From Pseudomonadota bacterium (GTDB taxonomy: Bacteria; Desulfobacterota; Syntrophobacteria; Syntrophobacterales; Syntrophobacteraceae), in NCBI GenBank assembly GCA_023416335.1, contig JAEZHY010000023.1, positions 1-16,517 of the forward strand: 16,517 bases of DNA, given 5' to 3'. Below the pieces are notes generated by a model. That model was given only the letters and a program-made list of their open reading frames with translations, was not told the origin of the DNA and did not search any database. Both the position numbers and the translations under genes were made by a program. This document shows positions 6,400 through 13,551 of the stretch, piece by piece (the first letter of the stretch is position 1; every line of letters begins with the position of its first letter).

Positions 6400-7596
6400 A
6401 TGGGCAAATTCAACCTGAAAGTGCTAATGCTGCTCTCGTGCGGCCACATGGTCGTGGACATTTACCAGGGCGCTCTCCCGGCCATCCTCCCTTTTCTGAA
6501 AGACAACCTCAACCTTTCCTATACCCTGGCAGGCGTAATCCTGATTGTCTCCAACATTACTTCTTCAATCATTCAGCCCATCTTCGGCCTTCTTTCGGAC
6601 CGCAAGGAGAAAGCGTTTCAGCTCCCGCTCGGGGTTTTTCTTTCGGGCATCGGTTTTTTCCTCGTACCTCTCACTTCGAGCTACGCCCTGGTTTTGCTTC
6701 TCGTTGCCGTCAGCGGTATTGGCATAGCCTCGTACCACCCGGAAGGATACAAAACCGCCAGGTTCTTCACCGGTGATAAGATGGCGACCGGGATGTCGGT
6801 TTTTTCAGTGGGCGGCAACACGGGGATGGCGATCGGGCCTGTTCTTGCCCTTTCGATCGTCAATTTCCTGGGCTATTCTTCGCTGCCCTGGATGATAGTC
6901 CCTGCGCTGCTCTTTACGGCTGCCATTATACTTCTACACCGCACAGTTGCCATCCCGAAATCCGAGCAGAAGACCGGGCTCAAAACCCCGGCGCGAACCT
7001 CAAACGGGGCATACCGGGCCTTGGCGCTCATTCTGGCTTTCATTATCGTCAGGACATGGATCCAGATGGGCCTTATGACCTACATTCCTTTCTATTATAT
7101 CAGCTATTTAAAGGGAGATCCCGTGCTCGCGGGCAAGCTGGTCAGCCTCCTTCTGATCGGAGGTGCTTTCGGTACGCTTGCGGGGGCCCCTCTTGCCGAC
7201 AGATGGGGGCACCGCTCCTGGTTAAGGTTTTCCATGTTGTGTTGTACCGTCCTGTTTCCGTTCATATTATGGCTGCAGGGTTTAGCGCTCTTTTTTGTGG
7301 TGATCGCCTTTGGAACGATACTCATTTCCACTTTCTCCGTTACTGTGGTAATGGGTCAGAATCTTTTTCCCCAGCACCTGGGAGTCGCCTCCGGTCTGCT
7401 CGTGGGCTTCGCAATCGGGGCTGGTGGAATAGGCGTAACCCTGCTCGGAGTGATTGCGGACCATTTCGGAGTGCCCCTCGCGATGAAGTGCATTGGGGTG
7501 CTTCCCGTGGTGGGCCTTTTGCTCACGTTGCTGCTCGACTATCCTGTTGCCGAGAGGACAAAGAGAACCGAATCCCTCGCTGTTCCCGGCAAGTAG
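6400..7596 (+). CDS. MFS transporter, fosmidomycin-resistance (Fsr) family
   Basis: A 398-residue protein with about twelve membrane helices. Early residues HMVVDIYQGALPAILPFL and the later stretch GIGIASYHPEG followed by SVGGNTGMAIGP match the conserved blocks of E. coli Fsr (HPES and VGGNFGSSLGP there). LSDRKEK after helix 2 and ADRWGHR between helices 8 and 9 are the two MFS loop motifs. Family members export fosmidomycin or other small molecules by proton antiport; the natural substrate is generally unknown. The ribosome site before the ATG at 6400 is weak (GGAT about nine bases upstream). The next gene starts about 24-30 bases after the stop in the same direction, so the two are probably cotranscribed, which hints at a link to lipid or isoprenoid metabolism, as inference only. 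Confidence 0.88.
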   Translation: MGKFNLKVLMLLSCGHMVVDIYQGALPAILPFLKDNLNLSYTLAGVILIVSNITSSIIQPIFGLLSDRKEKAFQLPLGVFLSGIGFFLVPLTSSYALVLLLVAVSGIGIASYHPEGYKTARFFTGDKMATGMSVFSVGGNTGMAIGPVLALSIVNFLGYSSLPWMIVPALLFTAAIILLHRTVAIPKSEQKTGLKTPARTSNGAYRALALILAFIIVRTWIQMGLMTYIPFYYISYLKGDPVLAGKLVSLLLIGGAFGTLAGAPLADRWGHRSWLRFSMLCCTVLFPFILWLQGLALFFVVIAFGTILISTFSVTVVMGQNLFPQHLGVASGLLVGFAIGAGGIGVTLLGVIADHFGVPLAMKCIGVLPVVGLLLTLLLDYPVAERTKRTESLAVPGK

Positions 7597-7626
7597 CTCT
7601 GATTTATACCTGGAAGGTGTTTGCAC

Positions 7627-9009
7627 GTGCTTTTTTCGAAGTTGCTTATTCTGCTCTGGGCCGTCAATTTTGCTCCACCACTGCTTGCGCAACTCCTGGA
7701 AGGCAAGTGGAGCCGACCCGTCGATGGGGATCGCCTTTTCCTCGACGGCCGCCCGCTGTTCGGCAGCCATAAAACCGTTCGGGGCGTTTTGGCCGGAGTT
7801 GCTTCAGGAACTATAACCGGCGCGCTCCTTGGTTTTCCTTTTTGGATCGGCATCACGGCAGGCATCCTGAGCATGTCGGGCGACCTTTTCTCGAGCTTTC
7901 TGAAAAGAAGGCTCTCGTTTCTCAGCGGCGACGTTGTTCCCGGACTCGATCAGGTTCCCGAAGGAATTCTGCCGTTTCTGGTGATCGGACCGTATTTTTC
8001 GCTGTCGGTCGGCTACGTTCTGCTGTTCGGGGCGGTCTTCGGGGTAGGGGCCTATTATGGGTCCATTTTTCTCAACAGGGTCCTGCTGGGGCGGCCTTTC
8101 GATTCCTATCCGAGGCAGGTCCGGGCGGCAACCCGGATGCGCGAGCTGATTTCGTGCAAAATTACCGCTGCCCCTTTCCACTATATTCTGAACTTCGAAG
8201 ACGCGTTCTATTATCATTTCCTGATGAAAACCGCTTTCAAGGTCCTGCGCATATACGAGCAGGGTAAAGCCAATGCGCTCCTGATCGAGAAACGTGAGAT
8301 CGATTTCCATTTGCGCGACCTTCCCACCGCCTTCGACGGCTACAGAATCCTCCTCTTAACGGACCTTCATCTCGACGGGCTGGAGGGACTTGTCGATAAA
8401 ACCATCGAAATCGTTCGTGAGACCTCTGCCGATGCATGCATTCTTGGCGGCGACTACAGGATGGAAACCTACGGCCCCTTTGCTGAGGCGCTTTTCCAGT
8501 TGAATCGCCTTCTGCCCGAGATAAAGGCACCGGACGGGATTTTTGCCGTATTGGGGAATCATGACTGTGTCGAAATGATGGATGCAGTTCAGGGAGTGTC
8601 GTTCCTGGTCAACGATTCACGATGCATCGAACGCAACGGAGACAGGATATGGCTCGTAGGAGCGGATGACTGCCATTACTACAAAGCTCACAATCTCCAA
8701 CATGCTTTTGACGGCGTGCCTCAGGGAGCGTTCTCCATCTTCATCTCCCATTCGAATGAAATCTACCGTGAGGCCCGGGTGTACGGACCGAAGCTGTTCT
8801 TGTGCGGCCACACGCATGCCGGTCAAATCAAAATTCCTCCGTTCGGACCTGTTTTTACCCACAGCAAGGCGCCGCGGCACATGTGCGAAGGGCGCTGGGA
8901 ATTTGAAAAGATGGCCGGATATACGAGCGGCGGGGTGGGTGTCTCCGGTGTGCCGGTAAGGTTCAACTCAAAGGGGGAAATCACTGTAATCACACTAAAG
9001 AGTGCTTAG
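7627..9009 (+). CDS. Fusion: CDP-archaeol synthase (CarS)-like membrane domain + calcineurin-like phosphoesterase
   Basis: A 460-residue protein from the GTG at 7627, nine bases after GGAAGG (7612-7617); a TTG at 7621 is also in frame but only three bases from that site. Residues 1-155 are membrane-embedded and carry CarS-type blocks: NFAPPLL, DGRPLFGSHKTVRG, GDLFSSFLKRRL and GLDQVPEG. CarS activates archaeal ether lipids with CTP; bacterial relatives exist with little known function. Residues 160-235 are a helical linker. Residues 236-460 are a metallophosphoesterase: TDLHLD, GGDYR, GNHD, SHSNE and CGHTHAGQ supply the usual ligands (D246, H248, D276, N311, H312, H375, H395, H397). This part resembles the YkuE/YaeI group of membrane-associated phosphodiesterases. 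The KRRL stretch and a single aspartate in LDQ remain, but the LDQLD pattern of archaeal CarS is altered, so nucleotidyltransfer is uncertain. Probably acts on a lipid pyrophosphate at the membrane. Confidence 0.85.
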   Translation: MLFSKLLILLWAVNFAPPLLAQLLEGKWSRPVDGDRLFLDGRPLFGSHKTVRGVLAGVASGTITGALLGFPFWIGITAGILSMSGDLFSSFLKRRLSFLSGDVVPGLDQVPEGILPFLVIGPYFSLSVGYVLLFGAVFGVGAYYGSIFLNRVLLGRPFDSYPRQVRAATRMRELISCKITAAPFHYILNFEDAFYYHFLMKTAFKVLRIYEQGKANALLIEKREIDFHLRDLPTAFDGYRILLLTDLHLDGLEGLVDKTIEIVRETSADACILGGDYRMETYGPFAEALFQLNRLLPEIKAPDGIFAVLGNHDCVEMMDAVQGVSFLVNDSRCIERNGDRIWLVGADDCHYYKAHNLQHAFDGVPQGAFSIFISHSNEIYREARVYGPKLFLCGHTHAGQIKIPPFGPVFTHSKAPRHMCEGRWEFEKMAGYTSGGVGVSGVPVRFNSKGEITVITLKSA

Positions 9010-9340
9010 TCCGAAAGACTTCCAACCACGGCCTGGAACGGCATAATCTGCGTATTTTTTAAATAAATCAACAATATCGAGCGTTTTCGCAGGATAAATT
9101 CCGGTAATCGGGATAAAATAGTTCTGAGCTTATCGGGGCTTCCGGGCCCGCAATCTTTCGGGAAATCCCTGCATGGACGGCCAGCGTGGATTTTCCCGCA
9201 TTTTTTCCTGATACGGATTGACTTTTTCGGGTGAATATCGTTTATATTTCACTTTTAACTTTGGCGAAAATCTTTGTGCAATTGACTGCGAGAGATAGAA
9301 TTAATAGTTTTCGCAAATACTACCCTTCTGGAGGAAAGAG
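9010..9340. other. Intergenic region holding the yajC-secDF promoter
   Basis: These 331 bases contain no gene I can support. There is no clear terminator after the phosphoesterase fusion. The right half is AT-rich with two TTGACT sequences (9218-9223, 9282-9287), the first giving the better promoter, and the region ends in a strong ribosome site GGAGG (9330-9334) before yajC. Confidence 0.6.
9218..9248 (+). promoter_or_regulatory. Candidate sigma-70 promoter for yajC-secD-secF
   Basis: TTGACT (9218-9223, five of six consensus bases) precedes TATATT (9243-9248, five of six) with a 19-base spacer, longer than the ideal 17. A second TTGACT at 9282-9287 has only a poor -10 at 17 bases (TAGTTT). 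The position, about 90 bases before yajC, is suitable. Confidence 0.35.
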
Positions 9341-9715
9341 ATGAATTTTGCTGGAATAGCCTATGCTGCCGAAGCATGGGCACAGGACAACGCTGCCGGT
9401 GGAGCCGCCGGGTTTCTGAACCTCGGAAATCCACTTTTTCTCATGATCGCGATGCTTGCGATCTTTTACTTTCTCCTGATCCGGCCTCAGCAGAAAAAGC
9501 AGAAAGAGCACAAACAGATGCTCTCAAATCTCCAGAAAGGGGATACCATCTTCACGGCCGGAGGCATTCACGGCAAAATCACCGGCCTCACCGAAACGAC
9601 CATTACGCTCGAAGTGGCGGACAGGGTCCGTATCAAAATCAACCGGGGTTCGATTGGCGGCCTGATCGCCAAGGGCGAAGCTGCACCGGAAAAAGAATCG
9701 AGCAAGGAATCCTAA
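9341..9715 (+). CDS. yajC: Preprotein translocase accessory subunit YajC
   Basis: A 124-residue protein with the YajC layout: a short alanine-rich N-terminus (residues 1-30), one membrane helix (about 31-48, PLFLMIAMLAIFYFLLI), the signature RPQQKKQKEHKQ directly after it, then a small cytoplasmic beta domain (KGDTIFTAGGIHGKITGL) and an acidic-lysine tail. YajC associates with SecD and SecF, which use the proton motive force to help pull proteins through SecYEG. The ATG at 9341 has an excellent ribosome site GGAGG six bases upstream. It is the first gene of the yajC-secD-secF operon, with a strong imperfect hairpin between it and secD. Confidence 0.96.
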   Translation: MNFAGIAYAAEAWAQDNAAGGAAGFLNLGNPLFLMIAMLAIFYFLLIRPQQKKQKEHKQMLSNLQKGDTIFTAGGIHGKITGLTETTITLEVADRVRIKINRGSIGGLIAKGEAAPEKESSKES

Positions 9716-9725
9716 GACTCGCACT

Positions 9726-9778
9726 CGGATAAGAACTCTCCACGCCTCCGGGGGGGGAGGTGGGTGTTCTTTTATCCG
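9726..9778 (+). terminator. Large imperfect hairpin between yajC and secD, possible attenuator
   Basis: CGGATAAGAAC (9726-9736) pairs with GTTCTTTTATCCG (9766-9778) with a small TT bulge; inside it CCTCC (9745-9749) pairs with GGAGG (9756-9760). The apex contains a run of eight Gs (9750-9757). Four Ts (9770-9773) lie within the right arm rather than after it, so partial termination or RNA processing that sets the yajC to secD ratio is more likely than complete termination. Confidence 0.5.
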
Positions 9779-9813
9779 ATTTAATCGCAATCGCTTGTGT
9801 TTTGGAGGCATAA

Positions 9814-11406
9814 TTGAAAAGTATAGGAATGCGTGCGCTCCTAATTGTGGCAGTTCTCGTTGTGGGAATCATTTTCCTTGTCCCGAGTTTTACATCTACC
9901 CTGCCGCCAGGGTGGTCGAAGGTCCTTCCCACGGAGACCATTCACCTCGGCCTTGACCTCCAGGGAGGTATTCATCTGGTTCTCGAGGTTGAAGCGGACA
10001 AGGCAGTTGAAAATGCGGCGGAGAGGTTTTCCGAAGAACTCAAGGACACCCTGCGCGCGCAAAAGATCGGGTTCACCAAAATAGCCAAGGTGAACAACTG
10101 GGATGTTGAGGTCATCCTGCCTTCCGCCGACCAGCAGAGCCAGTTGATGCAGGCCGTCGAAAAGGACTTCCCGAGACTCAAATTCTCTACTGCGGAAACG
10201 ACTCCGGAAGGTACCAGGGTCCTGCTCACCATGGACCAGAAGGAGATCAACAATATTCGGACTCAGGCCGTTGCCCAGGGACTGGAGACGATCAGAAACC
10301 GTATCGACCAGTTCGGGGTGAGGGAACCCGATATTCGTCCGGAATCCGGAGACCGCATCCTTGTTCAGCTTCCCGGTATAAAGAATCCCCAGGAAGCCAT
10401 CAACCTCATCGGCAAGACCGCGGTGCTCGAATTCAAGATGGTTGCGCAGAACGTGAGCGATCAGGATATGCGTGACGGAAAGCTGCCGCCGGGAGTAAAG
10501 GTTTACCCGGTCAGACCGTCGGAGCGAAATCGCGGTGAAGGCAAAATCGCCCTCGAAGACAAGACACTCCTTACCGGCCAGTATATTACGGATGCGCGTG
10601 TCGAAATCGGTTCCCGCAACTTCGGAGAATCCCAGATTGCTCTCGAGTTCGATGCGCAGGGAGCCAGAATATTCGAGCGTGTGACGGGCGACAACGTCGG
10701 CCGGAGCCTTGCGATCGTGCTGGACGGAACGGTGTATTCCTATCCGAACATTAAAGAGCGGATTGGCGGCGGCAAGGCTGTGATCTCGGGCTCTTTCACG
10801 GACGAGGAAGCCAAGGTCCTGGCGATTGCCCTTCGGACCGGCCGGCTGCCCGCTCCGGTTAAAATCCTCGAACAGCGTACGGTCGGACCCGCTCTGGGCC
10901 TCGATTCGATTACCAAAGGAATCATGGCGTCGGCAGTAGGCGGCTTGGGCATCATCCTGTTCATGCTGATCTACTACAGGTTTTCCGGTGTGATTGCCGA
11001 CCTCGCTTTGGTCATGAACATCATCCTTATTCTGGCAGCGATGGCGATAGTTGGAGCCACCCTCACCATGCCTGGTATTGCGGGTATCGCCTTGACCATT
11101 GGAATTGCGGTGGATGCCAACGTCCTCATATACGAACGAATACGTGAGGAACTGCGGTTGGGCAAAACACCGCGAGCCGCGGTCGATACGGGCTACCAGA
11201 GGGCGACGGTGACCATCATGGATGCCAACGTCACCAGCCTTATCGCCGCTCTCGTGCTTTACCAGTTCGGAACGGGACCCATTAAAGGGTTTGCGGTCAC
11301 GCTCAGCATCGGTCTTGTCGCAAACCTCTTTACGGCGATTTTCGTCACGCGGGTCATTTTCGATTATCTCCTGACCGAGCGGCGGGTAAAAGAGCTTAGC
11401 ATCTAG
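9814..11406 (+). CDS. secD: Protein translocase subunit SecD
   Basis: A 530-residue protein of normal SecD layout. It starts at TTG (9814), fixed by GGAGG (9804-9808) five bases upstream. There is one N-terminal membrane helix (about 8-25), then LGLDLQGGIHLVLEV (45-59), the large periplasmic P1 domain with RNRIDQFGVREPDI (161-174), and a C-terminal block of five helices starting near residue 365. The conserved IAVDANVLIYERIREE (431-446) carries the aspartate used in proton-driven export, and a later D-x-N pair (470-472, DAN) lies in TIMDANVTSLIAA. SecD works with SecF and YajC at the periplasmic side of SecYEG. The stop is 12-21 bases from secF, so translation is probably coupled. The P1 domain looks intact with no gap. 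Confidence 0.97.
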   Translation: MKSIGMRALLIVAVLVVGIIFLVPSFTSTLPPGWSKVLPTETIHLGLDLQGGIHLVLEVEADKAVENAAERFSEELKDTLRAQKIGFTKIAKVNNWDVEVILPSADQQSQLMQAVEKDFPRLKFSTAETTPEGTRVLLTMDQKEINNIRTQAVAQGLETIRNRIDQFGVREPDIRPESGDRILVQLPGIKNPQEAINLIGKTAVLEFKMVAQNVSDQDMRDGKLPPGVKVYPVRPSERNRGEGKIALEDKTLLTGQYITDARVEIGSRNFGESQIALEFDAQGARIFERVTGDNVGRSLAIVLDGTVYSYPNIKERIGGGKAVISGSFTDEEAKVLAIALRTGRLPAPVKILEQRTVGPALGLDSITKGIMASAVGGLGIILFMLIYYRFSGVIADLALVMNIILILAAMAIVGATLTMPGIAGIALTIGIAVDANVLIYERIREELRLGKTPRAAVDTGYQRATVTIMDANVTSLIAALVLYQFGTGPIKGFAVTLSIGLVANLFTAIFVTRVIFDYLLTERRVKELSI

Positions 11407-11427
11407 CCGGAATAGAAGGTGAAAAGA

Positions 11428-12522
11428 ATGCAACTTATAAAACCAGATATTCATATTGACTTTGTCGGAATGCGCTACAAGGCCTTTATGCTTTCCGGCG
11501 TCATAATCCTGCTCGGGCTGATCGCACTTTTCGTGCGCGGCGGTCTGAACATGGGTGTAGATTTTGCCGGGGGTACCCTGATCCAGGTGAAACTGACCAA
11601 GGCAACCAACCCGGACGAACTCCGGAATGCCTTGAAGGGTATGGTCGCACACAGTTTTGTCCAGCAGGTCGGCGCCAAGAGCGACAATGAGTACATGATC
11701 CGCACGGATGCCATTCACGAAGAGCTTCAGAGCCTTTCCAACAAGGTCGAGGAAGAACTGAACCAGGCATATGGACCCGGTCAGCAGGTCCGCAGGGTGG
11801 AAATGGTGGGGCCGAAAGTCGGGCAGGACCTCCGGCAGAAAGCCCTCTATGCGATTTACTACGCCCTGCTGCTGATCGCCATATACATATCCGGGCGTTT
11901 CGAATTCAAATGGACGAGCAGCTTGATAATGGGCGGCGTCCTGATCTTCGGAATCTATCTCCTGGAAGCGATCGGACTGAATCCCGTATTCCTTGCCATC
12001 AGCGCGCTCATAGTCACTCTTGTCCTATGCTGGTTCCTGGAACTCCCATATGCTCTGGGTGCCTTGCTTTCACTGGTTCACGACATCGTGATTACAGTGG
12101 GGATATTCGCGCTTTTCAACAAGGAATTCTCACTCGAAGTCTTTGCAGCCCTGCTGACCCTCTCCGGTTACTCTCTGAACGATACCATCATCGTTTATGA
12201 CCGGATCCGGGAAAACCGCAACAAAGACAAGAAGCTCGGTTTCAACGAAATGATCAACGGCGCCATCAATCAGACTCTTAGCCGTACCGTTCTGACGTCG
12301 GCGACCGTGTTCTTCGTAATCCTCTGCCTCTTCCTGTTTGGTGGAAGCGTCATCCACGATTTCAGCTTCGCAATGCTGATCGGCGTCGTGACCGGAAGCT
12401 ACTCTTCAGTCTTTGTCGCAAGTCCGATTCTGATCGCTTATGAAGACCTGAAGAAAAGGAAATCGCCGAAAGCCAAACGCGCTTCAGCGGCGGCTTCGAA
12501 TAAGGCGGCAAAATCGTCGTAG
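11428..12522 (+). CDS. secF: Protein translocase subunit SecF with an extra hydrophobic segment
   Basis: I place the start at ATG 11428, because AAGGTG (11416-11421) is a well-spaced ribosome site for it; the in-frame GTG at 11419 lies within that site. The product has 364 residues. MGVDFAGGTLIQVKL (42-56) follows the first helix, the periplasmic domain follows, and SLNDTIIVYDRIRENR (249-264) is the conserved proton-conducting block. Most SecF proteins pass directly from RFE(W/F)+ to the ALGA..xLxHD helix. Here about 45 residues (163-207, encoded by 11914-12048), hydrophobic enough for two extra membrane helices, sit between FEFKW and YALGALLSLVHD, giving about eight helices rather than six. 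The C-terminus is a lysine- and alanine-rich tail. It ends the operon and is followed by a strong terminator. Confidence 0.96.
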   Translation: MQLIKPDIHIDFVGMRYKAFMLSGVIILLGLIALFVRGGLNMGVDFAGGTLIQVKLTKATNPDELRNALKGMVAHSFVQQVGAKSDNEYMIRTDAIHEELQSLSNKVEEELNQAYGPGQQVRRVEMVGPKVGQDLRQKALYAIYYALLLIAIYISGRFEFKWTSSLIMGGVLIFGIYLLEAIGLNPVFLAISALIVTLVLCWFLELPYALGALLSLVHDIVITVGIFALFNKEFSLEVFAALLTLSGYSLNDTIIVYDRIRENRNKDKKLGFNEMINGAINQTLSRTVLTSATVFFVILCLFLFGGSVIHDFSFAMLIGVVTGSYSSVFVASPILIAYEDLKKRKSPKAKRASAAASNKAAKSS

Positions 12523-12549
12523 GTTTTTATATGCGGTAAAGGTACCAGG

Positions 12550-12580
12550 AAGGGCGGCCCCAACAGGCTGCCCTTTTTTT
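12550..12580 (+). terminator. Rho-independent terminator of the yajC-secD-secF operon
   Basis: AAGGGCGGCC (12550-12559) pairs with GGCTGCCCTT (12566-12575) with one G-U pair and a six-base loop, followed by seven Ts (12574-12580). It lies 27 bases after the secF stop. Confidence 0.92.
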
Positions 12581-12630
12581 GTGGAAGATCCGTGGAAAAT
12601 CGCGGGGCCTTTCCGACCAGCCTCGACTTC

Positions 12631-12650
12631 CCGCTGGTTCCCAAGCTCCC
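12631..12650. repeat. Half copy of the CGCTGGTTCCCAAG palindromic element
   Basis: CCGCTGGTTCCCAAGCTCCC at this position matches the left arm of the palindromes at 13048-13074 and 15798-15822, but the complementary right arm is missing, so this copy cannot form the hairpin. Confidence 0.6.
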
Positions 12651-12788
12651 GGCGGGGTGTTGCCCAAATGGAGATGAAGCTTCTTTAGCGGGCATTTTGC
12701 GACCAGGCCCCCAACCCGTCATCCCGCAGTGCTCTTGAGCCTGGAGCCGGCGGATACGCCACGGTGCCTGGAGTGAACGGTGAGCCGC

Positions 12789-12820
12789 GTAGGGTGGCAA
12801 AGTTTTATCTTGCCCACCGT
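12789..12820. repeat. GTAGGGTG/TGCCCACC element, copy 1
   Basis: GTAGGGTGGCAAAG and CTTGCCCACCGT are near-complementary arms around TTTTAT, an imperfect hairpin. A longer diverged copy is at 13195-13240 with the shared right part GTTTTATC-TGCCCACC. Confidence 0.55.
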
Positions 12821-13047
12821 CCGTCCCCCCCGATCAGCCGTTGTGTGAAACGGCAATCATTGGGATGGTCGGTTTGAACGGGAAAGAACTCCCATCCCCA
12901 TTGATTTGAGGCACGGGTTCCTGACCGTGCCGGCGGGGGACCGGAGAAATGGCGCGAGAGAAACCGCGCATAACAGACTTCGAATTGAAGTATCTAAGAG
13001 CGTGTCGACTCTGAGTTGCTACACCGCTGGTTCCCATAAGTCCTGCT

Positions 13048-13074
13048 GGTTGCCAAGCTCCCGACTTGGCAACC
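13048..13074. repeat. Palindromic element with a 10-bp perfect stem
   Basis: GGTTGCCAAG (13048-13057) and CTTGGCAACC (13065-13074) pair perfectly around CTCCCGA. A truncated relative, CGCTGGTTCCCATAAG, lies directly upstream (13025-13040), and related palindromes are at 15798-15822 and (half) 12631-12650. Confidence 0.7.
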
Positions 13075-13130
13075 CCGCCCCCGGCAGACCGGATGATTCC
13101 GACATGGACGCTGACGCTCTCCTTTATTTT

Positions 13131-13192
13131 GCGGCTCTAGACCGGCAATCCCGCCAAAACCATGATCTTGAGTGCATTGGTCGTGGGGCAGG
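13131..13192. repeat. 62-bp duplicate of the 3' end of the MutS-like gene
   Basis: This block matches 13490-13551 at 61 of 62 positions (A at 13159, G at 13518), offset 359 bases in the same orientation. It therefore repeats the last 18 codons and stop of the minus-strand MutS-like gene, cut off from any reading frame. Confidence 0.92.
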
Positions 13193-13194
13193 CC

Positions 13195-13240
13195 GTAGGG
13201 TGAGGGAGCGTAGCGGGATAGGTTTTATCGTGCCCACCGG
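13195..13240. repeat. GTAGGGTG/TGCCCACC element, copy 2
   Basis: It begins GTAGGGTGAGGGAGCG and ends GGTTTTATCGTGCCCACCGG, matching both ends of the copy at 12789-12820 with a longer centre. It directly follows the 62-bp duplicated block. Confidence 0.5.
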
Positions 13241-13341
13241 TTTTTTGATCGTGGTCCGGGATCGGTTGTCAATGATGACCGGCACTTTCGTGAATTTCGT
13301 AGCTGCGGTTCATCCAAAAAGCGATGGGTTACCGCTACGAA

Positions 13342-13393
13342 ACTGTGTCGTAACCGACCGAGGGGGCTGGTTTTCATCGACACACGACACAGT
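13342..13393. repeat. Inverted repeat with 10-bp perfect arms
   Basis: ACTGTGTCGT (13342-13351) and ACGACACAGT (13384-13393) are perfect complements separated by 32 bases. The right arm overlaps the start of the dispersed element at 13386-13466. Confidence 0.65.
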
Positions 13394-13466
13394 CTCTCCG
13401 CTTCACCCATCCTTCGGTATTATCCTATTGTTTTCTTTCGTGATTTTCGTGAATTTCGTGGTTAAG
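13386..13466 (+). repeat. Dispersed TTTCGTG-rich element, copy A
   Basis: It begins GACACAGTCTCTCCGCT, continues with CACCCATC and a T-rich section, and ends TTCGTGATTTTCGTGAATTT-CGTGGTT. A copy with the same beginning is at 16119-16195, and the terminal part recurs inverted at 15683-15735 and as a fragment at 13285-13301. Confidence 0.75.
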
Positions 13467-13489
13467 GGTTTTATTTTTGCATTTTGGTT

Positions 13490-13551
13490 GCGGCTCTAGA
13501 CCGGCAATCCCGCCAAAGCCATGATCTTGAGTGCATTGGTCGTGGGGCAGG
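13490..13551. repeat. Parent copy of the 62-bp repeat (end of the MutS-like gene)
   Basis: This copy spans the stop and last codons of the MutS-like gene. Its edge falls inside the perfect palindrome GGCAGGG-A-CCCTGCC (13546-13560), which may mark where the duplication was initiated. Confidence 0.92.

Larger units (their letters stand above)
12581..13495. other. Repeat-rich non-coding region between secF and the MutS-like gene
   Basis: About 915 bases with no credible gene; reading frames here are short and lack ribosome sites or recognisable protein. The tract is a mosaic of dispersed repeats and palindromes also seen at 15371-16517: two copies of a GTAGGGTG...TGCCCACC element, three pieces of a CGCTGGTTCCCAAG element, a TTTCGTG-rich element and a 62-bp copy of the end of the MutS-like gene. 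No transposase, tRNA or rRNA is seen. Confidence 0.75.

Noticed and set aside
7561..7640. Frameshift joining the Fsr-like gene and the following protein
   Set aside because: The Fsr-like gene ends at its usual length with a proper stop, and the next gene has its own ribosome site and complete N-terminal domain.
9841..11718. 625-codon open frame on the minus strand
   Set aside because: It is antisense to secD and the start of secF, which are certain; the translation is low in hydrophobic segments and resembles no family.
12906..13499. 197-codon plus-strand frame in the repeat-rich region
   Set aside because: It runs through several repeat elements, and its end (FVIFVNFVVK) is a translation of the TTTCGTG repeat.
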